Positions 4,997 through 10,079 of a stretch of DNA of 10,079 nt are shown piece by piece. How positions within the stretch are numbered: position 1 is the first letter of the stretch; each line of letters begins with the position of its first letter. Source of the DNA: Methylovulum sp. (GTDB lineage Bacteria > Pseudomonadota > Gammaproteobacteria > Methylococcales > Methylomonadaceae); NCBI GenBank assembly GCA_016919605.1, contig JACXTQ010000112.1:1-10079 (forward strand), in the 5' to 3' direction. The notes under the pieces are model-generated. The model was not told where the DNA came from. It worked only from the letters and a program-made list of their open reading frames with translations, and ran no database searches. The translations under genes and the position numbers were made by a program.

Positions 4997-6955
4997 ATGA
5001 CTGTTGAAACAAAAAAAGAAACTTTGGGTTTTCAAACCGAAGTCAAGCACCTGCTACATTTAATGATCCACTCCTTGTACAGCAACAAGGAAATTTTCTT
5101 GCGCGAGTTGGTTTCCAATGCCTCCGATGCCGCCGATAAGCTGCGTTTTTTGGCCTTATCAAATGAAAGCCTGTACGAAGGTGACAGTGAGTTAAAAATC
5201 CGTTTGGAGTTTGATAAAGACCAAGGCACTATCACCATTACCGACAACGGTGTCGGTATGACCCGTGAAGAAGTGCAAGAGCATATCGGCACGATTGCCA
5301 AATCCGGCACCAAACAATTTTTTGACGCGTTGACAGGCGACCAAGCCAAAGACAGTGAGCTGATCGGCCAATTCGGCGTGGGCTTTTACTCGGCGTTTAT
5401 CGTCGCCGATAAAGTCACCTTAATCACCCGTAAAGCGGGCGCACCCGTTGATCAGGCGACCCGTTGGGAATCCGCCGGGGAAGGTGATTACACGTTGGAA
5501 ACTGTCGAAAAAGCCGGACGTGGCACACAAATCATCCTGCACCTGAAAGAATCGGAAAGCGAGTTTTTAGACGGTTATCGCATCCGCTCGATTATCAGAA
5601 AATTCTCCGACCATATTTCTTTGCCTATCGTAATGGACAAAGAAGCTGCGCCCAGTTATGACGATGAGCCGGAAGAAGGCGAAGAGGTTGCCGAAGCTAA
5701 AGAAAAAGCCGCACCGGAAATCGTTGAGGAAACCATCAACAGTGCTTCCGCCTTATGGACTAAATCACGTCAGGACATTTCTGATAGCGATTACAATGAA
5801 TTTTATAAACATGTCGGCCATGACTATCAAGACCCGCTGACCCATGTCCACAGCAAGGTTGAAGGCACCAACGAGTATACCTTGTTGCTGTATGTGCCTG
5901 CCCGTGCGCCATTTGATTTGTGGGACAGGGATGCCAAGCATGGCGTAAAGCTGTATATCCGCAAAGTGTTCATCACCGATGATGCCGAACAGCTGATGCC
6001 GCGTTATTTGCGCTTTATCAGGGGTATTATTGATGCCAATTCCTTACCGTTGAACGTTTCCCGCGAGATTTTGCAACAAAGCAAGCAAATCAGCGCCATC
6101 AAATCCGGCGCGGTGAAAAAAGTGCTGGGGATGCTGGAAGGTTTGGCGAAAAACGAGCCTGAAAACTATGCCAAATTCTGGACTGATTTTGGCCCGGTCA
6201 TGAAGGAAGGTATTATCGAAGACCACAGCAATAAGGAGCGTGTCGCCAAATTGCTGCGCTTTGCATCTACCCATAATGACAACAACACCCAAGATGTGAC
6301 CTTGGAAGACTATGTCAGCCGTATGAAAGAAGGCCAGGACAAAATCTATTATGTCACGGCGGACAGTTTTGCGGCGGCCAAAAACAGCCCGCATCTGGAA
6401 ATTTTCCGTAAAAAAGGCATTGAAGTGCTGTTGTTGTCCGACCGTATTGACGAATGGCTGGTCACTAATTTAAGCGATTTTGACGACAAACATTTGCAGT
6501 CCGTCGCTAAAGGTGATTTGGATTTGGGTAAGCTGGACAGCGAAGAAGAGAAAAAAGCCCAAGAAGAAGTCAGCCATGATTTTGAATCGGTGCTGAAACA
6601 GATTAAAGAGGTGCTGGGCGACAAGGTCAGCGAAGTGCGTTTAAGCCACCGTCTGACCGAATCCCCCGCTTGTTTGGTCGCCGATGTTTATGGCATGAGC
6701 CTGAACATGGAGCGTATTATGAAAGATGCTGGGCAATTGATGGGCGGCATGGGGATGGGCAGAAAGCCGATTTTTGAAATCAACCCTGACCACGCCTTGG
6801 TCGTGCGCATGAAATCCGAACAAGATGACAGCCGTTTTGCCGATTTGACACATATTTTGTTTGACCAAGCGATTTTAAGCGAAGGTGGGCAATTGGAAGA
6901 TCCGGCGGCGTTTGTGCATAAGCTCAATGGCTTATTGCAAGGCTTGTTGAATTAA
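4997..6955 (+). CDS. htpG: Hsp90-family molecular chaperone HtpG
   Basis: HtpG is the bacterial Hsp90, a cytosolic ATP-dependent dimeric chaperone that remodels client proteins with DnaK. The 652-aa product has the full GHKL ATPase domain: SNKEIFLRELVSNASDAADK (Glu37 and Asn41), ITDNGVGM (Asp83), GTIAKSGTKQF as the lid, GQFGVGFYSAF and GRGTQI. The middle domain contains LPLNVSREILQQ, with the catalytic Arg at about 356. The C-terminal dimerisation domain ends without MEEVD, as in bacteria. Two things differ from E. coli HtpG (624 aa): an acidic, Lys/Glu/Ala-rich linker of about 30 residues (about 215-246) after the ATPase domain, and a Met/Gly-rich run (LMGGMGMG, about 581-588). A GGGA precedes the ATG. 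It has its own sigma-32 promoter and terminator, so it is probably transcribed alone. Confidence 0.98.
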   Translation: MTVETKKETLGFQTEVKHLLHLMIHSLYSNKEIFLRELVSNASDAADKLRFLALSNESLYEGDSELKIRLEFDKDQGTITITDNGVGMTREEVQEHIGTIAKSGTKQFFDALTGDQAKDSELIGQFGVGFYSAFIVADKVTLITRKAGAPVDQATRWESAGEGDYTLETVEKAGRGTQIILHLKESESEFLDGYRIRSIIRKFSDHISLPIVMDKEAAPSYDDEPEEGEEVAEAKEKAAPEIVEETINSASALWTKSRQDISDSDYNEFYKHVGHDYQDPLTHVHSKVEGTNEYTLLLYVPARAPFDLWDRDAKHGVKLYIRKVFITDDAEQLMPRYLRFIRGIIDANSLPLNVSREILQQSKQISAIKSGAVKKVLGMLEGLAKNEPENYAKFWTDFGPVMKEGIIEDHSNKERVAKLLRFASTHNDNNTQDVTLEDYVSRMKEGQDKIYYVTADSFAAAKNSPHLEIFRKKGIEVLLLSDRIDEWLVTNLSDFDDKHLQSVAKGDLDLGKLDSEEEKKAQEEVSHDFESVLKQIKEVLGDKVSEVRLSHRLTESPACLVADVYGMSLNMERIMKDAGQLMGGMGMGRKPIFEINPDHALVVRMKSEQDDSRFADLTHILFDQAILSEGGQLEDPAAFVHKLNGLLQGLLN

Positions 6956-6974
6956 GTAAGCGACCTCTGATGAC

Positions 6975-7004
6975 AAAAAGGCTGGCTAACCCCCAGCCTT
7001 TTTT
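6975..7004 (+). terminator. Intrinsic terminator of htpG
   Basis: The stem AAAAAGGCTGG (6975-6985) pairs perfectly with CCAGCCTTTTT (6993-7003) around a 7-base loop, with six T in a row at 6999-7004. It starts 20 bases after the htpG stop. The A-run on the 5' side means it could also act on transcripts from the other strand. Confidence 0.9.
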
Positions 7005-7016
7005 ATCGCCTGTCGT

Positions 7017-7046
7017 TGCAAAAGGACAGGGTCTTTTTGGTAATAT
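7017..7046 (+). promoter_or_regulatory. Possible promoter of the outer-membrane barrel gene, overlapped by a palindrome
   Basis: TTGCAA (7017-7022) and TAATAT (7041-7046), spaced by 18 bases, are a moderate sigma-70-like pair (four of six matches each). The -10 lies inside the perfect 12-bp palindrome GGTAATATTACC (7039-7050), which would suit a repressor site. The leader to the ATG at 7182 would be about 130 nt. This is only a candidate. Confidence 0.3.
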
Positions 7047-7181
7047 TACCTAATCCTGTGTGTGCTTTATACCTTGCCGTGTTTGGCTTTATCGTTGATG
7101 ATGGCGACCGACAACGCGTTGTTGTTTATAGGTCATATTTTGTTGGTAAACCACCAAGTCAACTTTTTAGCGGAAATAATT

Positions 7182-8423
7182 ATGCACATACGTACCAAAC
7201 TAGTATCGGCCATCGCTTTGCTTTGTGCCACCCAAGCGGCTTTAGCCGATAATTTTCTGACCACGGTCACGCTTGGTGGCATTACCCGTAGCCTAGGTTT
7301 TGCCAGCTTTGATGATGCCATCAAGGCCGCCAACCATCCTGAAAACTATCAGGCTTTATTTCCGGGGGTAAAAAGTACTGTGGGTGCGAATATTATTATG
7401 GATTTTAAAGGTCTACCCATTGAATTCCACAAAGTGTCCGCCACTAATGTCATTGTCACTATCCCAGGTTTGGGGGTCAAGGAATCGGTGGTGGTGTCAT
7501 CTTCAGGTGTGGTGTCGGGCAGTTTGAGAAAGCAATTGGATACCAAAGTGGAAAATTTGGTCAGAAGCTATAATGCCGCCATTAATAAGCAATTGGCAAA
7601 AGTCGATTCGGCTGACCCTATAGGCGGTAATCCGTCCAGTCTGATGGGTATTATGGTGGAAAACGCCTATTTGCTGGGTACAACCGACGATTGGTCAACA
7701 GGGTCAACTAAAAAAGCCGCACGGGCTAACCGTTTTGATGGCGGTGTCCGTTACGGCCATTATGATTTGAGCGGCAAATCGGTCGATACCTTTACCATGC
7801 CCTTAAGCTATACCTTTAAGCTTGATGATAGGCAACAGATTATCGTCTCCGCCCCGTTTACGTATATCGACACCCAAGGGGCGCAGTCTTATGATGGCGG
7901 GGCGGGCTTTGCCTATAAATACCGGATGAACAGCAAGTGGGTGTTAACGCCTGCGGTGGCCTATAGCTTGAGAGGTTCGTTTGACCTGGCCGATGCCGGC
8001 CATGTCGCCTCAGGCACATTAACCAGCAAATACACCTTTGATTTGGAATCTTTAGACCCTAATTCGCTCAAACTGACCGTGGGCAATATGGCGGGCTACT
8101 ACACGACCTTGCCTTTTACCATCAAAGGTTATTCGGTAGACCCTAATTTACAAAACTATATTATAAAAAACGGTTTGTCGCTGAGTAAAAACGTCAACGG
8201 CGATTATTATGGCCATAAGCTCAATGTCGCCGCCAACTTTACCGACACCGAATATTTTGGTTCCCATTTCTTTGTTGACCAATACAATGAACTGGGTATA
8301 TCAATCAAAGCCGTCAATGACCAGCATTGGCTAAGCGCTTTGAGTTTGGCCGGCAATTATTTGTTTAGTGCCACAGGCAAGGATGTTAGCGGTTATCGGG
8401 TCAGTTTAACGTATCAGTTTTAA
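7182..8423 (+). CDS. Predicted outer-membrane beta-barrel protein of unknown function
   Basis: This 413-aa exported protein begins MHIRTK, followed by a hydrophobic stretch and likely cleavage after QAALA (about residue 22). The first 150 or so residues look like a soluble alpha/beta domain (SFDDAIKAANHPENYQALFP, then Val-rich strands and a helix RKQLDTKVENLVRSYNAAIN). From about residue 155 to the end, amphipathic strands with alternating aromatics predominate (FTMPLSYTFKL, QQIIVSAPFTYID, GGAGFAYKYRM, WVLTPAVAYSL, YRVSLTYQF). The last residue is Phe, the usual BAM-recognition signal of outer-membrane barrels. I recognise no named family; channel, adhesin or structural roles are all open. The ATG at 7182 gives a clean signal peptide; an upstream in-frame GTG at 7062 would bury it behind 40 residues. 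The ribosome binding site is weak. It stands alone between the htpG terminator and the M16 leader. Confidence 0.8.
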   Translation: MHIRTKLVSAIALLCATQAALADNFLTTVTLGGITRSLGFASFDDAIKAANHPENYQALFPGVKSTVGANIIMDFKGLPIEFHKVSATNVIVTIPGLGVKESVVVSSSGVVSGSLRKQLDTKVENLVRSYNAAINKQLAKVDSADPIGGNPSSLMGIMVENAYLLGTTDDWSTGSTKKAARANRFDGGVRYGHYDLSGKSVDTFTMPLSYTFKLDDRQQIIVSAPFTYIDTQGAQSYDGGAGFAYKYRMNSKWVLTPAVAYSLRGSFDLADAGHVASGTLTSKYTFDLESLDPNSLKLTVGNMAGYYTTLPFTIKGYSVDPNLQNYIIKNGLSLSKNVNGDYYGHKLNVAANFTDTEYFGSHFFVDQYNELGISIKAVNDQHWLSALSLAGNYLFSATGKDVSGYRVSLTYQF

Positions 8424-8439
8424 TGACTGGTGAGATATT

Positions 8440-8501
8440 TTAAAATCCGGCACGATAGCACCTATATTTTATTAACCGTCGGTTTGATAGCCGGATTTTA
8501 A
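8440..8501. repeat. Long inverted repeat, possible terminator of the barrel gene or part of the M16 leader
   Basis: TTAAAATCCGGC (8440-8451) and GCCGGATTTTAA (8490-8501) are perfect 12-bp arms separated by 38 bases. The A-run, GC core and T-run resemble a bidirectional terminator, but the loop is unusually long. Within it, short hairpins such as ATAG-CAC-CTAT (8455-8465) and AACC-GTC-GGTT (8474-8484) could shorten it. It begins 16 bases after the barrel gene stop and ends 17 bases before the M16 start. A weak promoter-like pair, TTAAAA (8440-8445) and TATATT (8463-8468), overlaps its left arm. Confidence 0.6.
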
Positions 8502-8511
8502 CCCTATCGTG
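8451..8511. repeat. Second inverted repeat crossing the first, next to the M16 ribosome binding site
   Basis: CACGATAG (8451-8458) and CTATCGTG (8504-8511) are perfect 8-bp arms. Their order relative to the 12-bp repeat at 8440-8501 is A-B-A'-B', so both helices cannot form easily at once: there is no spacer between A and B and only two bases between A' and B'. B' ends on the first base of the M16 ribosome binding site GAGGA (8511-8515). The layout suits a two-state RNA leader, but it could also be a double DNA operator. Confidence 0.5.
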
Positions 8512-8518
8512 AGGAATT

Positions 8519-9874
8519 ATGAAGCATCGCATATTAGGCGCCGCATTACTGTGTTTGCCCGTGTTTGCCAGCCATGCCCAGCCCCAAGTCGTCGAGCGCG
8601 TCTTGGGCAATGGCCTGAAAGTCTTGATTAAAGAAGACCACCGCTCTCCTGTGGTGGTGTCACAGGTTTGGTATAAAGTCGGCTCCAGCTATGAACCTGG
8701 CGGTATCACCGGCATTTCGCACATGTTGGAACACATGATGTTTAAAGGCACCGACAAACATCCGGCGGGTGAATTCTCGCGCATCATTGCCGAAAATGGC
8801 GGTGATGAGAACGCCTTTACCGGCCATGATTACACCGCCTATTTCCAAACAATGGCGGCTTCCAAACTGGCGGTGAGCTTTGAGCTGGAAGCCGACCGGA
8901 TGCGCCATTTGCATTTACTGGCCGATGAGCTGAAAAAAGAATTGGAAGTGGTGACGGAAGAGCGCCGGATGCGCACCGAAGATAATCCGCAAGCGAAAAT
9001 GTCCGAACAGTTCATGGCGATGGCCTTTACCAGTAGCCCCTATAAAAACCCGATTATCGGCTGGCCTGTCGATATTGCCAATTATCAGGTGGAAGATTTG
9101 CAAGCCTGGTACGAACATTGGTATGCGCCCAATAATGCAACCTTGGTCGTGGTCGGCGATGTCCAAACCGCCGCCGTTTTCGCCTTGGCGGAGCAATATT
9201 TTGGTGGTCTTAAGCCTAGCGAATTCAAACCGTTAAAACCGCAAACCGAAAGCCCACAATTGGGTGTGCGTAAAATGGTCGTTAAAGTTCCTGCCAAATT
9301 GCCCTCTGTGGCCTTGGCCTATAAAGTACCGTCCTTAAAAACCGCCGAGCAAGAGTGGGAAGCCTACGCGCTGGAAGTGTTGGCAGGGGTGTTGGATGGT
9401 GGCAACAGTGCGCGGTTAAGCAAGGAGCTGATACGCGGCAAGCAACTTGCCGTATCGGCAGGGGCCAGTTATAACTTTAGCTCGCGCTTGGCCGATTTAT
9501 TTGAGTTGGAAGCTACGCCCGCCGAAGGTAAAACTGTTTGGGAGTTGGAATTGGCGTTAAAAGACCAAATTAGCCGCCTGCAACAGGAGTTGATTAAAAA
9601 AGACGAATTACAGCGTATCAAAGCGCAAGTGTTGGCCAGTGCAGTCTATGAGCGCGACTCTAATTTTTATCAGGCCATGCAATTGGGGATGTTGGAAACG
9701 ATAGGTTTAGGCTGGCAGAAGGCCGATGAATATGTCAGCAAGGTCAATCAGGTCACTGCCGAACAAGTGCGTGAGGTGGCGCGTAAATACTTGCTTGAAG
9801 ATCACCTGAATATCGCTTATCTTGAACCACAACCGATAAACGCAACAACCGCCCACAAGAAGGCGGTAAAATAA
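8519..9874 (+). CDS. Secreted M16-family zinc metallopeptidase (insulinase/pitrilysin-like)
   Basis: This 451-aa protein has a signal peptide (MKHRILGAALLCLPVFASHA, likely cut at about 20) and so should act in the periplasm. The catalytic M16 half carries the inverted zinc motif HMLEH (His68, Glu71, His72), and EEVVTEERR-type sequence about 75 residues later provides the third ligand (Glu147 or Glu148). GWPVDIANYQVEDLQAWYEHWYAPNNATLVVVGDV (about 181-215) is the typical end of the first domain. The second half (about 230-430) is the inactive M16_C-like domain with GGNSARLSKELIRGKQLAVS and the helical tail. The length fits single-chain M16B peptidases. Proteobacterial M16B genes often come with a second copy lacking the motif; none follows here. 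Its substrate is unknown. The start has GAGGAA upstream, embedded in the repeat-rich leader. Confidence 0.93.
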   Translation: MKHRILGAALLCLPVFASHAQPQVVERVLGNGLKVLIKEDHRSPVVVSQVWYKVGSSYEPGGITGISHMLEHMMFKGTDKHPAGEFSRIIAENGGDENAFTGHDYTAYFQTMAASKLAVSFELEADRMRHLHLLADELKKELEVVTEERRMRTEDNPQAKMSEQFMAMAFTSSPYKNPIIGWPVDIANYQVEDLQAWYEHWYAPNNATLVVVGDVQTAAVFALAEQYFGGLKPSEFKPLKPQTESPQLGVRKMVVKVPAKLPSVALAYKVPSLKTAEQEWEAYALEVLAGVLDGGNSARLSKELIRGKQLAVSAGASYNFSSRLADLFELEATPAEGKTVWELELALKDQISRLQQELIKKDELQRIKAQVLASAVYERDSNFYQAMQLGMLETIGLGWQKADEYVSKVNQVTAEQVREVARKYLLEDHLNIAYLEPQPINATTAHKKAVK

Positions 9875-9889
9875 GATAGTTTCCATCGC

Positions 9890-9920
9890 CCCACACCCGA
9901 TGCTAACCATAGGGTGTGGG
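9890..9920. repeat. Perfect hairpin sequence after the M16 gene
   Basis: CCCACACCC (9890-9898) and GGGTGTGGG (9912-9920) are perfect 9-bp GC-rich arms around 13 bases, starting 15 bases after the M16 stop. An outer CCATC (9883-9887) and GATGG (9926-9930) could extend the stem imperfectly. No T-run follows on the + strand, so it is not a standard intrinsic terminator. It may stabilise the 3' end of the M16 message or separate it from the J-domain gene. Confidence 0.5.
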
Positions 9921-9958
9921 ATAGGGATGGCTTCCATCTAAAAAATAATAATAACGCT

Positions 9959-10079
9959 ATGGCAAAAATACGCACCCATTACGACAATTTAAAAGTTACC
10001 CGCAATGCCCCCGATATTGTGATTAAGGCGGCGCACAAAGCCCTGTTACAAATACACCATCCCGATAAGGCCGACGATA
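9959..10079 (+). CDS. N-terminal part of a J-domain (DnaJ-like) protein, cut by the window edge
   Basis: The first 40 codons encode MAKIRTHYDNLKVTRNAPDI, a helix VIKAAHKALLQIHHPDK, then ADD. The Y-D-x-L-x-V start, the helix and the HPD tripeptide (about residues 34-36) are diagnostic of a J-domain, which stimulates the ATPase of DnaK-type Hsp70 chaperones. What follows is outside the window, so it may be a small co-chaperone or a membrane-anchored J-protein rather than DnaJ itself. The bases before the ATG are A-rich with no Shine-Dalgarno match; the start is chosen because the J-domain begins right after it. Confidence 0.85.
   Translation, partial: MAKIRTHYDNLKVTRNAPDIVIKAAHKALLQIHHPDKADD

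Noticed and set aside
7009..7030. Small inverted repeat CCTGTC/GACAGG after the htpG terminator
   Set aside because: Only six base pairs around a 10-base loop, with a strong terminator already just upstream; it could be chance.
7083..7099. Sigma-54-like sequence TTGGCTTTATCGTTGAT before the barrel gene
   Set aside because: The invariant GC of the -12 element is GA, and the bases after TGGC also deviate, so it is unlikely to work.
7062..7181. Upstream GTG start of the barrel protein gene
   Set aside because: It would put 40 residues before an otherwise standard signal peptide that begins at the ATG at 7182.

Overview
The window reads as the chromosome of a gammaproteobacterium of moderate GC content. 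The Methylococcales (methanotrophs) are my best guess from the general character of the genes, but this is an inference and no marker settles it. Ordinary housekeeping genes (folB-folK, a DedA membrane protein, htpG, an M16 peptidase, a J-domain protein) alternate with accessory loci: a secreted LruC-domain operon, a YefM-YoeB toxin-antitoxin pair and an unassigned outer-membrane barrel protein.

Left part (1-2449): the window opens with the last residues of a Fis-type helix-turn-helix regulator on the + strand. Facing it is a two-gene minus-strand operon for exported proteins: a 552-aa LruC/DUF4114-like protein and a 124-aa secreted protein, with the second gene's ribosome binding site sitting on the first gene's stop codon. 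Upstream of the operon is a near-perfect sigma-54 (-24/-12) promoter, an AT-rich stretch, and at about -101 to -136 a 13-bp perfect inverted repeat where an activator site is expected. Since Fis-type HTHs end many sigma-54 activators, the cut-off regulator may control this operon. This is the most interesting locus in the window.

Middle (2450-4996): folB and folK overlap by ATGA on the minus strand and supply two consecutive steps of folate synthesis. Divergent from them is a DedA-family gene with a good sigma-70 promoter. Next is a YefM antitoxin-YoeB toxin operon on the minus strand. Its promoter -10 is covered by a TGTACA-type palindrome, the operator type known from E. coli yefM-yoeB, and its toxin appears to start at a TTG codon inside the antitoxin's end.

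Right part (4997-10079): htpG (Hsp90) is preceded by a clear sigma-32 heat-shock promoter and followed by a strong intrinsic terminator. Then come a 413-aa predicted outer-membrane beta-barrel protein of unknown function, a leader with two crossing inverted repeats just before the next start codon, a secreted M16 zinc peptidase with an intact HxxEH site, and the first 40 codons of a J-domain protein running off the edge. No tRNA, rRNA, insertion sequence or CRISPR array was seen.
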